Shown here: piece by piece, positions 15,311 through 24,244 of the stretch
Layout of the letters: the number at the start of each line of letters is the position of its first letter
Position numbering within the stretch: position 1 is the stretch's first letter
DNA from: DASXSB01 sp036506275
GTDB lineage: Bacteria; Methylomirabilota; Methylomirabilia; Rokubacteriales; CSP1-6
Direction: 5' to 3'
NCBI GenBank assembly: GCA_036506275.1
Contig: DASXSB010000111.1
Location: 12,454-76,453 of the forward strand
DNA length: 64,000 bases
Notes under the pieces: model-generated
What the model was told of the DNA's origin: nothing
What the model saw: only the letters and a program-made list of their open reading frames with translations
Databases searched by the model: none
Position numbers and translations under genes: made by a program

Positions 15311-16876
15311 ATGAACGTCAGGCGGCTCCTCGTGGCGCTCGTGTGCGTCCTCTCGCTACCCATGTCGGGCCGGGCTCAGCCGGACAAGCTGGGCAAGGTC
15401 ACGTTCCCGACCTCCTGCGACCCGCGCGTGCAGGCTCAGTTCGAGCGCGGGGTGGCGATGCTGCATTCGTACTGGTTCCTGGAGGCGCGGAAAACCTTCG
15501 AAGCGGTCCTCCAGCAAGACCCGAGCTGCGCCATGGCCTACTGGGGGATCGCCGTCGACCTCCTCGGGAACACGCTCGTGGCGCCGCCGCCCCCGAAGAA
15601 TCTCCAAGCAGGGTGGGACGCGCTCGAGAAGGCGCGGGCGGTGGGACCGAAAACGCAGCGCGAGCGCGACTGGATCGAGGCCCTCGGTGTCTATTACCGC
15701 GGCTCTGACACCACGCCCGTCGATGCGCGCTTGCTGGCCTACACGAGGGCGATGGAGCAGTTGACGCAGCGCTACCCCGATGACTTCGAGGCGCGCGTGT
15801 TCTACGCACTGACGTTGCAGGCGTCGGCGTCCAAGACGGACAAGAGCTACGCGAGTCAGCTCGCGTCGGCGGCAATCCTCGAGAAGCTACTCCAGCAGGA
15901 ACCGCAACACCCGGGCGTGGCACACTTTCTCATTCACGCCTACGACTATCCTCCGCTCGCGGAGAAGGGGCTCCCGGCCGCGCGGCGCTATGCGGGCCTC
16001 GCTCCCGCCGCCTCTCACGCCCGTCACATGCCGTCGCACATTTACTCGATGGTGGGAATGTGGGAGGACTCGATCGCTTCGAACCGGTTCGCGCTCGAGA
16101 TCCAGCCCGACTATTACCACGCATCGGACTTCATGGTCTATGCGCACCTGCAGCTTGCGCAGGACGCCAGGGCCAAGGCGATGATCGAAGAGGCCGCCAG
16201 AACGGCGGACACGGGGACGCGCGCGGTGACCATCGTCAACTTCACGGCCCTCGCCGCGATGCCCGCACGATACGCGCTCGAGCGCGCCGACTGGCCGGGG
16301 GCCGCCATTCTTCCCATCACTTCGACGCAGTTTCCGGCGGCGGACTCTCTTACCCGTTTCGCGCGCGGGCTCGGCGCCGCGCGCAGCGGCGATGTTACGG
16401 GAGCCAAGCGTGAGGTGGCGGCGATGCGGGATCTCAGAACCGCCCTCGAGAAGTCGAGCCAGTCTTACTGGGCCGACCGCACCGAGGAGCAGATCCTCGC
16501 CGTCTCGGCCTGGATCGCCCTCACGGAGGGGGCGCGCGAGCAGGCCGTGAAGCTCATGCGCACCGCCGCCGACGGGGAAGACGGCAGCGTCAAGCACGTC
16601 GCCATGGAGAACCGGCTCTATCCGATGCGTGAGCTCCTGGGCGACCTGCTGCTCCAGCTGGGGCAGCCAGGGCCGGCGCTGCGCGAATACGAGGCGTCGC
16701 TCAACGAAACCCCCAACCGTTATCGAGGTCTCTACGGCGCCGCGCGCGCCGCCGAAGCCGCCGGCGACCGCCAGAAAGCCGCTGGATATTTCGAAAAGGT
16801 GGTTGGCCTGTCCAAGAATGCCGATACCACCCGCCCTGAATTCGAGCGCGCGAAGGCGTTCACGGCCACTCGTTGA
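15311..16876 (+). CDS. Exported tetratricopeptide-repeat protein
   Basis: 521 residues with an N-terminal signal peptide (RRLLVALVCVLSLPMSGRAQ, cleavage after about residue 20). The rest is built of TPR-like helix pairs; recognisable units include ARKTFEAVLQQDPSCAMAYWGIA near residue 55, LASAAILEKLLQQEPQHPGVAHFLIHAYDYP, and EYEASLNETPNRYRGLYGAARAAEAAGDRQKAAGYF near the C-terminus. Such proteins are periplasmic scaffolds of unknown partner. The start is the ATG with GGGAGGG 5 nt upstream. A four-base overlap region leads into the HAF-repeat gene behind it, and the three genes 15311-19313 appear co-transcribed. Confidence 0.85.
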   Translation: MNVRRLLVALVCVLSLPMSGRAQPDKLGKVTFPTSCDPRVQAQFERGVAMLHSYWFLEARKTFEAVLQQDPSCAMAYWGIAVDLLGNTLVAPPPPKNLQAGWDALEKARAVGPKTQRERDWIEALGVYYRGSDTTPVDARLLAYTRAMEQLTQRYPDDFEARVFYALTLQASASKTDKSYASQLASAAILEKLLQQEPQHPGVAHFLIHAYDYPPLAEKGLPAARRYAGLAPAASHARHMPSHIYSMVGMWEDSIASNRFALEIQPDYYHASDFMVYAHLQLAQDARAKAMIEEAARTADTGTRAVTIVNFTALAAMPARYALERADWPGAAILPITSTQFPAADSLTRFARGLGAARSGDVTGAKREVAAMRDLRTALEKSSQSYWADRTEEQILAVSAWIALTEGAREQAVKLMRTAADGEDGSVKHVAMENRLYPMRELLGDLLLQLGQPGPALREYEASLNETPNRYRGLYGAARAAEAAGDRQKAAGYFEKVVGLSKNADTTRPEFERAKAFTATR

Positions 16877-16905
16877 CCGAGGGCCACGACCCGGGAGGAT
16901 TCGGG

Positions 16906-18333
16906 ATGTCAAGGCACACGCGTATACCCGCCGTAACCCTGAGCGTGCTGGCCGTGCTCCTCGCGGTGACGGCGCGGCCGACTCCGGCGCGAGGACAAGG
17001 CTTCGAGGCGCTGATCCTTCCCCGACCGTCCGCGCTCAACCAGGTGGAGGGCACCGGCATCTCGCCGGACGGTGTCGTGGCCGGCTACGGCTGGGAGGTG
17101 GACGATACCTCGCCGCGCCTGGGCCTGCGCTGGACGCCGGATTTCGGCTACCACGACGTGGAAGCGCCCCAGATGAATGGCCACCTCACGTCCGTGGTCT
17201 TCAACGGAATCGACCCCGTCACAAACTGGCCTTTCGGGGCGGCCCGTGGCCTGGACACCGCGAACGCGATCCACGCCATCCAGGTCGACGAGATCGTCGC
17301 GGACAACAACATCGTCGGTGTGTTCAGGGCGCGCTGGAGCGACCGCAACCCGCCCGGCGTCTCGGCGAGCGAGATGCTGGGCGGAGTCCACGAGTTCCGG
17401 GTCGGCTCCGCCGTCCCCCCGGGCGGGTCATTTCCGCACGCACTCCTGTGGGACACCTTCCAGTGGGGTACCGAGGACCTGCACCCATCTGGCTTCACCT
17501 ACTCGAAAGCCGCCGCCGTCACCGCTCGGATCATGGGTGGGATCGCCGACGTCAAGATCGCCGGATGGGCGGAGCACAACGGTGTCGACCGTGCGATCAA
17601 GTGGAGCTCGGATGGCGTGGCCGGAGGCTTCCTCGCGCCCTTTGACGTGCAGCCCAGCGGCTACGACGGGTCCCGAGCCTACGGGATTTCGAGCCGCTGG
17701 ACCGTCGGGACGGCGAGCCCGGCCGGCTCCGGCGGCTGGCACGCCATGAGCTTCGACTCGCCCGTCACGGACTTGAATCCTCCGTGGGCGGTGAATTCTA
17801 CGGCGGTGGGCGCGAGCGAGGCCGGTATCGTGGGCTACAGCGGCGTGTCGCCGTTCGGGCGTACTGCGCTCTACTGGAGCGACGCCGATCCCAATCAGGT
17901 GACCGATCTGCACCAGTTCGTGCCGTCCGATTTCATCGCGTCCTATGCCCTGGCCATCAACGACGCGAAGCAAATCGTCGGCACCGCCGTCGATTCGAAT
18001 GGCGAGCGCCACGCGGTCCTGTGGCGGCCGCTGCGCCTGTTCTCCCTGGGATTCCGCCCCGGCTTCGCCCGCTATGCGCAGATGGTCACCGCCTACGTTT
18101 TCCTGGAGAAGCCGGCGCCCACGGGCGGCCTCCGGATCCGCCTGTCCCCGAGCATGAGCCTGAATGCCAACGCCTGGAGCCTGCAAGGGGACGTCGTGGT
18201 CCTCGAGGGACAAACCTCGGCAAAATTCAGCGTGGCCACCATCGAGCGCCGGCCGCCCACGCCCGTCCGCGCGACCATCACCGCCACGTGGGGAGAAGAG
18301 ATCCGCCGCGTGACGCTCACGATCACTCCTTGA
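16906..18333 (+). CDS. Exported HAF-repeat protein
   Basis: 475 residues with a signal peptide (LSVLAVLLAVTARPTPARGQ). The body contains repeated units of the extracellular HAF family, recognised by phrases such as GTGISPDGVVAGYGWEVD, GRTALYWSDADP and ALAINDAKQIVGTAVDSNGERHAVLWRP, where a self-contained beta-sheet is formed per repeat. The last 100 residues form a separate beta-rich, Ig-like domain (LEKPAPTGGLRIRLSPS... VTLTITP). Secreted structural or adhesive function is plausible but not shown. The ATG with GGGAGG 8 nt upstream is preferred to a TTG that overlaps the previous stop. Confidence 0.8.
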   Translation: MSRHTRIPAVTLSVLAVLLAVTARPTPARGQGFEALILPRPSALNQVEGTGISPDGVVAGYGWEVDDTSPRLGLRWTPDFGYHDVEAPQMNGHLTSVVFNGIDPVTNWPFGAARGLDTANAIHAIQVDEIVADNNIVGVFRARWSDRNPPGVSASEMLGGVHEFRVGSAVPPGGSFPHALLWDTFQWGTEDLHPSGFTYSKAAAVTARIMGGIADVKIAGWAEHNGVDRAIKWSSDGVAGGFLAPFDVQPSGYDGSRAYGISSRWTVGTASPAGSGGWHAMSFDSPVTDLNPPWAVNSTAVGASEAGIVGYSGVSPFGRTALYWSDADPNQVTDLHQFVPSDFIASYALAINDAKQIVGTAVDSNGERHAVLWRPLRLFSLGFRPGFARYAQMVTAYVFLEKPAPTGGLRIRLSPSMSLNANAWSLQGDVVVLEGQTSAKFSVATIERRPPTPVRATITATWGEEIRRVTLTITP

Positions 18334-19313
18334 GGGCGGCGATCGCACGCGCGCTCACCATTGGCTTGTGGATTGCCGGAATCCTCGTCCCGTTGGCCAC
18401 GTTCGCGCTGCAGCCGCCGCCGATCCGTCGAATCGGCATGCTGGTCACGGGCAGCTCCTCCGTCTTCACCGACGCGATCACCGACACGATGCGAGAGCTC
18501 GGCTACGTCGAAGGTAAGAACGTCTCGATCGAGCGTCGATTTGCCGACGGAAATCTCGATCGCCTGCCGGCGCTGGCGGCAGAGCTGGTCAGGCTTCGCG
18601 TCGACGTGATCGTGTCCCAGGGGACGCCGGCGACCCTCGTCGCCAAGCGGGCGACGACGTCGATCCCGATCGTCTTTTGTCCCCTCAGCGATCCCGTGGG
18701 AGTCGGGATAGTCGCCAGTCTCGCCCGGCCCGGAGACAACGCGACCGGAATCTCGCTGATGGCGTCCGACCTCAGCGCGAAACGGCTCGAGCTGCTTCGG
18801 ACCGTGGTGCCCAAGGTGTCTCGCCTCGCCATCCTGTGGGACTCGTCGAACCCCGGCATGGCCTTACGCGTGCGCGAAACAAAAGCGGCCGCCGATCACT
18901 CGGGCCTTGTCCTGGCAACAGTCGGACCGCGAAACCTCGAAGAGCTCGAGGCCGCGTTCGTCGAGCTCATGAAGCAACCGCCCGACGCGTTGCTCGTCAC
19001 CACCGAGCCGTTCACCCGGCGCCACCTCACGCGGATTCTGGATTTTGCGTCGGGTCACCGGATTCCGACCATGTTCGAAGACGGATCCTACGTGGACGGC
19101 GGCGGGCTCATGTCGTACGGACCGAATTTGCTCGAGGGCTACCGGCGGGCGGCTCACTATGTCGACAAGATCTTGCAGGGGGCGAAGCCCGCCGACGTGC
19201 CCGTCGAGCAACCGACGAAGTTCGAGCTGGCGGTCAACATGAAAACGGCGAAAGCTCTCGGCATCACCATTCCGCGGTCGATCGTCGTTCGCGCCGAGCG
19301 AGTGGTCGAGTGA
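18330..19313 (+). CDS. ABC transporter substrate-binding protein (LivK-like, ABC_sub_bind family), orphan
   Basis: 327 residues: an N-terminal signal peptide or anchor (IARALTIGLWIAGILVPLATF), then the two-lobed binding fold of the DUF/ABC_sub_bind family, with RRIGMLVTGSS, MRELGYVEGKNVSIERRFADG, VDVIVSQGTPATLVAKRAT and GGLMSYGPNLLEGYRRAA as signature stretches. The start is a TTG in a TTGA overlap with the HAF gene; the next in-frame starts would cut the signal peptide. No permease or ATPase lies nearby. Orphans of this family are often duplicated in soil bacteria; ligand unknown. Confidence 0.87.
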   Translation: MRAAIARALTIGLWIAGILVPLATFALQPPPIRRIGMLVTGSSSVFTDAITDTMRELGYVEGKNVSIERRFADGNLDRLPALAAELVRLRVDVIVSQGTPATLVAKRATTSIPIVFCPLSDPVGVGIVASLARPGDNATGISLMASDLSAKRLELLRTVVPKVSRLAILWDSSNPGMALRVRETKAAADHSGLVLATVGPRNLEELEAAFVELMKQPPDALLVTTEPFTRRHLTRILDFASGHRIPTMFEDGSYVDGGGLMSYGPNLLEGYRRAAHYVDKILQGAKPADVPVEQPTKFELAVNMKTAKALGITIPRSIVVRAERVVE

Positions 19314-19319
19314 GGCCGC

Positions 19320-19742
19320 TTACGGGCGTAGACGCTTGTAGAACAGGAGCTCGCGATAGCCCTGGGGCAGGTTGTCGATGTGGCCGGACGGCGCGAACCC
19401 GAGAGCGGTGTGCATCTTGATGGAGACGGAGTTCGTCTCCTCCGTGGACGAGAAGAGCCGGGGACCGGGCGAGATGTCCTCGACGCGCCGGTAGAGGGCA
19501 CGGGCCACCCCCCGCCGACGGAACTCCTTGCGGACGCTCACGAGCGATACGAACGTGCACTGGAACCAGTCCGTCCGGTACGCGAGCACGCCCACCACCT
19601 CGCCGTCGATCTCGGCCACGAGCAGGTGGTGACGCTCGACGTGGGACCGGACGAAAGGGCCGGCGCGCTCGGGGCCGATGACGTCGGTGGCCAGCTCCAT
19701 GACCGTCTCGAGGTCGGTTCCTTCGAGCTGCCGGATCTGAAT
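19320..19742 (-). CDS. GNAT-family acetyltransferase, possible ATT start
   Basis: GNAT fold with the acetyl-CoA loop VSVRKEFRRRGVARALYRRV and a C-terminal ALGFAPSGHIDNLPQGYRELLFYKR. The first standard codon is ATG at 19700, which has no ribosome site and would omit the first beta strand. Upstream in frame is IQIRQLEGTDLETV, a typical GNAT N-terminus, starting at an ATT codon with GGGAGG 7 nt before it and only a few bases after the RraA-like stop codon. I therefore extend the gene to that ATT (140 residues). If that is wrong the protein is 126 residues. Confidence 0.78.
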   Translation of the reverse strand: MQIRQLEGTDLETVMELATDVIGPERAGPFVRSHVERHHLLVAEIDGEVVGVLAYRTDWFQCTFVSLVSVRKEFRRRGVARALYRRVEDISPGPRLFSSTEETNSVSIKMHTALGFAPSGHIDNLPQGYRELLFYKRLRP

Positions 19743-19755
19743 GCGGTCCTCCCTC

Positions 19756-20433
19756 TCAGTACGTCCCGGGCCGGACCTCGCGGTAGAGCGCTTTCAGCCG
19801 CTCCGCCGAGAAATCGGATGCCTGGCAGAGAGAGATGATGCGCCGCTCGTCCGCCTCCACCTTCGCCACCGCCTCCGGGATCTGGCCCGCGATCTCGGCG
19901 GGGATGTTGATGACGCCGTGCTGATCGGCGTGCACAAGGTCGCCCGGCTTCACCCACAGCCCGCCCACCTTCACGGGCAGCCCGAAGTCGACCATGTGCA
20001 CGTACGCGTGCGACACGGAGACGTGGGCGGCCGCGAACTGGAAGCCGAGCGCGCGCACTTCGTCGAGATCGCGCACGGAGCCGTCGGTGATGACGCCCGC
20101 CACTCCCAGCGCGCGGTGGATGTTCGCCTGGACCTCGCCCCACTGCGCACCCTGGCCGCGCGGGTCGTCGAGATCGTGGACGACCACCACGCGGGGGGCG
20201 GGGATGGACAGCACGTAGTCCCACCAGCCGAAGGTGCTCGAGCGATGGCCTTCGAGCGGCTGCGGCTCGGCCCGGATGACCGCCGTCACCGCGTAGCCCA
20301 CGAGAGGACCGAGGTCGGGAAAGAGCGTGCGGATCTCCGACGACATGAAGCCGTGACTGCGGGGGCGGACATTGAACTTCTCGATGGCGTTGGCCACGCT
20401 CGGGCTCGAGATCTTGCGAAGGGCGTCGATCAC
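19756..20433 (-). CDS. RraA-like aldolase/decarboxylase family protein
   Basis: 225 residues with the RraA fold and the metal/substrate motif of 4-hydroxy-4-methyl-2-oxoglutarate (HMG) aldolases: GE at 99-100 (QWGEVQANIHRALG) and DGSVRD at 117-122, giving Asp117, Arg121 and Asp122. These residues are absent or altered in the RNase E inhibitor RraA, so an enzymatic role in cleaving or decarboxylating a 2-oxo acid is more likely. Followed on the same transcript by a GNAT protein. It is independent of the TPR gene just upstream by 10 nt. Confidence 0.87.
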   Translation of the reverse strand: MIDALRKISSPSVANAIEKFNVRPRSHGFMSSEIRTLFPDLGPLVGYAVTAVIRAEPQPLEGHRSSTFGWWDYVLSIPAPRVVVVHDLDDPRGQGAQWGEVQANIHRALGVAGVITDGSVRDLDEVRALGFQFAAAHVSVSHAYVHMVDFGLPVKVGGLWVKPGDLVHADQHGVINIPAEIAGQIPEAVAKVEADERRIISLCQASDFSAERLKALYREVRPGTY

Positions 20434-20442
20434 GTCGGCCTC

Positions 20443-21084
20443 CTAGATGGTGTTCTTGCGCTGCTGGAGGAGCAGACGGCGCAGCACCTCCACCGCCTCC
20501 TCCACGGAGTGGAGGTTCGGGTTCACGGCGAGCGCGCGCTCGAAGTACGACAGCGCACGCGTGGGCTCGTCGCGTTGCAGGTAGATCATGCCATATCCGC
20601 TGAGCACGCCGAAGTGGTAGGGGTTGCGCTTGATGACCTCGTCACAGTCGGCCAGCGATCGCTCGAGCTCGCCCTGCATGAAGTACACGGTGGCCCGCTT
20701 GTTCCAGCCTTCCGCGAACTCGGGCCGGCGCTCGATGATCCGCGTGAACGTCTCCACCGCCTCCTCGAGCTGGCGCTGGCTCATCTGCTCCACCCCGAGC
20801 GCGAACAGCCGATCGATGTCGGCATCGCCGGAGCGGCTCCACACCCGCCACAGGGCATTCTCGGCGAGGGCGCGCACGACGGTATCGGCGTCGCGGAGGG
20901 CGCGCACGAGACCGGGGACGTCGGCCATCACGCCGCTCTCCGCCAGCTCCTGGGCGGCGCGGCGGCGCGCGTCGGCGGTGGGGCCGTCGCGGAGAGCGGC
21001 CACGGCGTCGTCGTGTGGCGAGGCCGCGCCGGCGCCGGCCGGAAAGAGCATGACGGCGGCGACGAGCGCGCGCAGGGTGATCAT
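20443..21084 (-). CDS. Exported HEAT/TPR-repeat protein
   Basis: 213 residues: signal peptide (ITLRALVAAVMLFPAGAGA), a HEAT-like repeat (ARRRAAQELAESGVMADVPGLVRALRDADTVVRALAENAL), then two to three TPRs (LEEAVETFTRIIERRPEFAEGWNKRATVYF, ALSYFERALAVNPNL). It probably acts as a periplasmic protein-binding adaptor. Its ATG overlaps the stop of the Kelch lipoprotein gene (ATGA), and both follow ligA in the same way, so the three form one operon. Confidence 0.83.
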   Translation of the reverse strand: MITLRALVAAVMLFPAGAGAASPHDDAVAALRDGPTADARRRAAQELAESGVMADVPGLVRALRDADTVVRALAENALWRVWSRSGDADIDRLFALGVEQMSQRQLEEAVETFTRIIERRPEFAEGWNKRATVYFMQGELERSLADCDEVIKRNPYHFGVLSGYGMIYLQRDEPTRALSYFERALAVNPNLHSVEEAVEVLRRLLLQQRKNTI

Positions 21085-22043
21085 GGCTGGTACGCCTCGT
21101 TGACATCGCTACGCGCGAACCCGGGCTGGGTGCCGCCGCCCGCCACGTAGATACGGCCGTTCAGCGCGACGGCGGCGATGCCGTGACGCGGGGTCGGCAT
21201 CGCCGTCTTCGCGATCCACTGCTGCTTCACGGGGTCGTACATCTCGGCGGACGCGAAGATGCGCAGGGGCGCCTCTCCGCCGAAGACGAAGACGCGATTG
21301 CCGAGGACGGCGGCGGCCAGGCCACCGCGGGCGCTCGGTAGCGGCGTGCTCACCGTCCAGCGCTCGTCGGCGGGAACGTAGACGTCGACGTTGTCGTACT
21401 GCTCGCCGAGGAAGGAGCGCCGCCCCCCGATCGCCCACAAGTGCCCGTTGGCGGAGGCGGCCGCGAGATGGTCGCGGGGCACCGCGAGGGGCGCGGCCGC
21501 CGTCCAGCGGTTCGTGGCCGGATCGTAGATCTCGTGGGCGGGTGTCAACCCGCCGCTGCTGCCGCCCACCGCATGCAGGCGATCACCGACGGCGGCGGCG
21601 GCGAGCGCGCCGCGCGGCGTCGGCAGCGGCGCGCGTGCGATCCACGCGTTGCGGGCGGGATCGTACTCGTACAGCTCGGCCTGCGCCACCCAGCTCATGC
21701 GCCCGCCCGTGAAGCCGCCCACCACGAACAGCCGCCCGCTCACGACGGCGGCGGCCGCGTGGTGGGTGGGAGCAGGCAGGGGCGCGCGTGCTTCCCACCG
21801 ATCGGTGGTGGGATCGTAGGCTTCCACCACCGCCACCGGCTCCGCGTTCTCGCCGAAACCGCCGATCACGAACACGCGGCCGTCGAGGGCCGCCGCCGCC
21901 ACTTCTTGCCGCGGCGTCGGCAGCGGCGCCAGCGTCGTCCACGTCCCGGGCGTGGCGACGTCGAGGGGCGCCCGCGATTCCGTGGTGACGCCGAAACAGC
22001 CGGCGAGCAGCACGACGGCGGCGAGCGCGACGATGCGCCTCAC
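21081..22043 (-). CDS. Kelch-repeat lipoprotein
   Basis: 320 residues. N-terminus is a lipoprotein signal with lipobox LLAGC (Cys16). The rest consists of six Kelch units, each opening with PLPTPR-like text and a hydrophobic GG motif (RVFVIGGFGE, RLFVVGGFTG, RLHAVGGSSG and so on), enough for one six-bladed beta-propeller. It should be membrane-anchored on the periplasmic or outer side and bind a protein or glycan. The GTG start overlaps the ligA stop (GTGA), which decides the start against longer alternatives. Confidence 0.87.
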   Translation of the reverse strand: MRRIVALAAVVLLAGCFGVTTESRAPLDVATPGTWTTLAPLPTPRQEVAAAALDGRVFVIGGFGENAEPVAVVEAYDPTTDRWEARAPLPAPTHHAAAAVVSGRLFVVGGFTGGRMSWVAQAELYEYDPARNAWIARAPLPTPRGALAAAAVGDRLHAVGGSSGGLTPAHEIYDPATNRWTAAAPLAVPRDHLAAASANGHLWAIGGRRSFLGEQYDNVDVYVPADERWTVSTPLPSARGGLAAAVLGNRVFVFGGEAPLRIFASAEMYDPVKQQWIAKTAMPTPRHGIAAVALNGRIYVAGGGTQPGFARSDVNEAYQP

Positions 22044-24049
22044 GGCTGTTGCACGAGCGCGAGCAGGTCGGCCTCGTCGAGAACGGGCACGCCGAGCCGC
22101 CGGGCGTCGTCGGCCTTGCTTCCGGGATCGTCTCCCACCACCATGTAGCTGGTCTTCTTCGACACCGTGCCCGTCACGCGCCCGCCCGCGCGCAGGATGA
22201 CGTCGCGTGCGGCATCGCGGCTGAGGGAGGGGAGGGTGCCCGTGAGCACGAAGGTCTTGCCTTCCAGCGGCCGCGGCCCCACGGGGACGTCGCGCTCGGT
22301 CGTCACCACTCCCGCCTTCGCCAGGCGCTCCATCACCTCGCGGTTCTTCTCGTCGGCGAAGAACTTCGTCACCGACTCCGCGATCTGCGGCCCCACGCCG
22401 TGCACCTCGGCCAGCTCGGACACGGGAGCGGCCGCGATGCGCTCGAGGGAGCCGAAGCGCGTGGCGAGAAGCTGGGCCACGCGCTCGCCCACGAGCCGGA
22501 TGCCGAGGCCGTTCAACAAGCGGGCAAGCCCGCGGCCCTTCGAGGCCTGGATGGCGGTCACGAGGTTTGATGCCGACTTTTCCGCCTGTCGCTCCAGCTC
22601 CGACACCTCGTCCACGGTGAGCCGATAGAGATCGGCGAAGTCCCGCACGATCCCGCGATCGACGAGCTGGTCCACCGTGCTCTCGCCGAGATGCTCGATG
22701 TCCATGGCGCGCCGGGAGCCGAAGTGACGCAGCCGCTCCTTGAGCTGCGCCGGGCACGCGCTGTTCATGCAGCGCCAGTACGCCTCTCCGGGCGGGCGGA
22801 AGGCGACGCCGCCGCACGCGGGGCAGGCGTCGGGAAACCGATAGGGCTGCGCGTCGGGCGGGCGGCGGGCGGCGATGACCTGCACCACGTACGGAATGAC
22901 GTCGCCCGCGCGCTCGATCAGCACCGTGTCGCCCACGCGCACGTCCTTGCGGCGCACCTCATCCTCGTTGTGAAGGCTGACGTTGCCGATCACGACGCCC
23001 GCCAGCGCCACCGGCGCCAGCTTGGCCACCGGCGTGAGCGCGCCCGTCTTGCCCACCTGGACCTCGATCGCCTGCACGACCGTGGTGGCCTGGCGCGCCG
23101 CGAACTTGAACGCGATCGCCCACCGCGGGTGATGCGTGGTGCTCCCGAGCCGGCGCTCCTGCTCGAGGGAGTCGACCTTGATCACGACCCCGTCCGCGTC
23201 GTAGCCCAGCTCGTCGCGCGCACCTTCCAGTCGCGCACAGTAGGCGAGGACGGCGTCGAGATTCGCGCAGCGCTCGGAGCGCGGATTGGTCTTGAAGCCT
23301 GCCGCCCGGAGCCCGGCCAGCGCATCCCAGTGCGATTCGAAGCCGAGACGGTCGGCGGCACCGAGCGAGTAGAGGAAGATGTCGAGGGGGCGCCGCGCGG
23401 TGGCGGCGGGATCTTTCTGGCGCACAGCGCCGGCGGCGGCATTGCGGGGGTTCGCGAACGTGCCCTCGCCCGCGTCCTCGAGCGCGCGGTTCAGCCGCTC
23501 GAAGTCTCCGCGCGGCATGAACACCTCACCGCGCACCTCGACCTCCGCCGCGTCCGCGAGAGGGCCGCGCAAGACGACGGGCAGGCTTTTGATCGTGCGG
23601 AGGTTCTGCGTGACGTCCTCGCCCACGCGCCCATCGCCCCGCGTGGCGCCCCGCGCGAAGCGCCCACGCTCGTACACGAGGGCGATCCCGAGGCCATCGA
23701 TCTTGGGCTCGCACACGTAGGTGAAGCGCGCGCCGGGGAGCGCGCGGCCGATGCGCGCCTCGAACTCGCGAAGCTGGTCGGCGGTGGTGGCGTTGTCGAG
23801 CGAGAGCATGGCGGTGCGGTGCTCGACAGGCCGAAACGCCTCCACCGGCTGTCCGCCCACGCGCTGGGTGGGACTTTCGGGGGTGACGAGGGCAGGGAAC
23901 TCGGCCTCGAGCCGCCGGAGCTCGGCCACGAGCGCGTCGTACTCGGCGTCGGAGATCTCCGGCCGCGCTTCGACGTGATAGAGGTAGTCGTGATGGTGGA
24001 TCTGCTCGCGCAGCTCCGTCACCCGCTGCGCGGCATCCGCCGCATTCAT
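22040..24049 (-). CDS. ligA: NAD-dependent DNA ligase LigA
   Basis: Seals nicks with NAD as cofactor; essential in replication and repair. 669 residues, the usual size. Order: Ia domain (HHHDYLYHVEARPEISDAEYD), adenylation domain with the nucleophile Lys116 in CEPKIDG, OB domain, zinc finger with CPACGG and CMNSACP, HhH repeats (GLGIRLVGERVAQLLATRFG) and C-terminal BRCT domain (LEGKTFVLTGTLPSLSRDAAR). The ATG follows the hairpin repeats upstream; the frame is open further upstream but only through those repeats, so the shorter start is right. First gene of an operon with the Kelch and TPR genes. Confidence 0.96.
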   Translation of the reverse strand: MNAADAAQRVTELREQIHHHDYLYHVEARPEISDAEYDALVAELRRLEAEFPALVTPESPTQRVGGQPVEAFRPVEHRTAMLSLDNATTADQLREFEARIGRALPGARFTYVCEPKIDGLGIALVYERGRFARGATRGDGRVGEDVTQNLRTIKSLPVVLRGPLADAAEVEVRGEVFMPRGDFERLNRALEDAGEGTFANPRNAAAGAVRQKDPAATARRPLDIFLYSLGAADRLGFESHWDALAGLRAAGFKTNPRSERCANLDAVLAYCARLEGARDELGYDADGVVIKVDSLEQERRLGSTTHHPRWAIAFKFAARQATTVVQAIEVQVGKTGALTPVAKLAPVALAGVVIGNVSLHNEDEVRRKDVRVGDTVLIERAGDVIPYVVQVIAARRPPDAQPYRFPDACPACGGVAFRPPGEAYWRCMNSACPAQLKERLRHFGSRRAMDIEHLGESTVDQLVDRGIVRDFADLYRLTVDEVSELERQAEKSASNLVTAIQASKGRGLARLLNGLGIRLVGERVAQLLATRFGSLERIAAAPVSELAEVHGVGPQIAESVTKFFADEKNREVMERLAKAGVVTTERDVPVGPRPLEGKTFVLTGTLPSLSRDAARDVILRAGGRVTGTVSKKTSYMVVGDDPGSKADDARRLGVPVLDEADLLALVQQP

Positions 24050-24060
24050 GGGGGAAGAAT

Positions 24061-24198
24061 AGCACGCGCGTTTCTCGTCGAGCGTCGGGCGCGGAGGCGC
24101 CCCGACGCCAATCCGAAAGATCAGCACGCGCGTTTCTCGTCGAGCGTCGGGCGCGGAGGCGCCCCGACGCCGATCCAAAAGATCAGCACGCGCGTTTT
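24061..24198. repeat. 62-bp tandem repeat containing a stem-loop, two full copies plus a partial third
   Basis: Copies begin at 24061, 24123 and 24185 (the last only about 14 bases) and differ at a few positions. Each full copy contains a near-perfect inverted repeat, GCGTCGGGCGC / GCGCCCCGACGC around a 4-base loop, followed by CGTCGAGAAACGC-like sequence on the opposite strand. It occupies the divergent space between ligA and the DtxR-type gene, so it resembles a REP-like element or a duplicated regulatory site. Confidence 0.9.
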
Positions 24199-24207
24199 CT
24201 GCGCGAA

Positions 24208-24237
24208 TTGCGGGAGTCACGCCGCTCACGCTATACT
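24208..24237 (+). promoter_or_regulatory. Promoter for the DtxR/MntR-type gene, predicted leaderless
   Basis: TTGCGG (24208-24213), 18 nt spacer, TATACT (24232-24237). Seven bases separate the -10 box from the GTG at 24245, so the transcript probably begins at the start codon. Confidence 0.5.
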
Positions 24238-24244
24238 ACGCGCG

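Noticed and set aside
24061..24198. The 62-bp repeats as a CRISPR array
   Set aside because: The copies are contiguous, without unique spacers, and only two full copies exist; no cas genes nearby.
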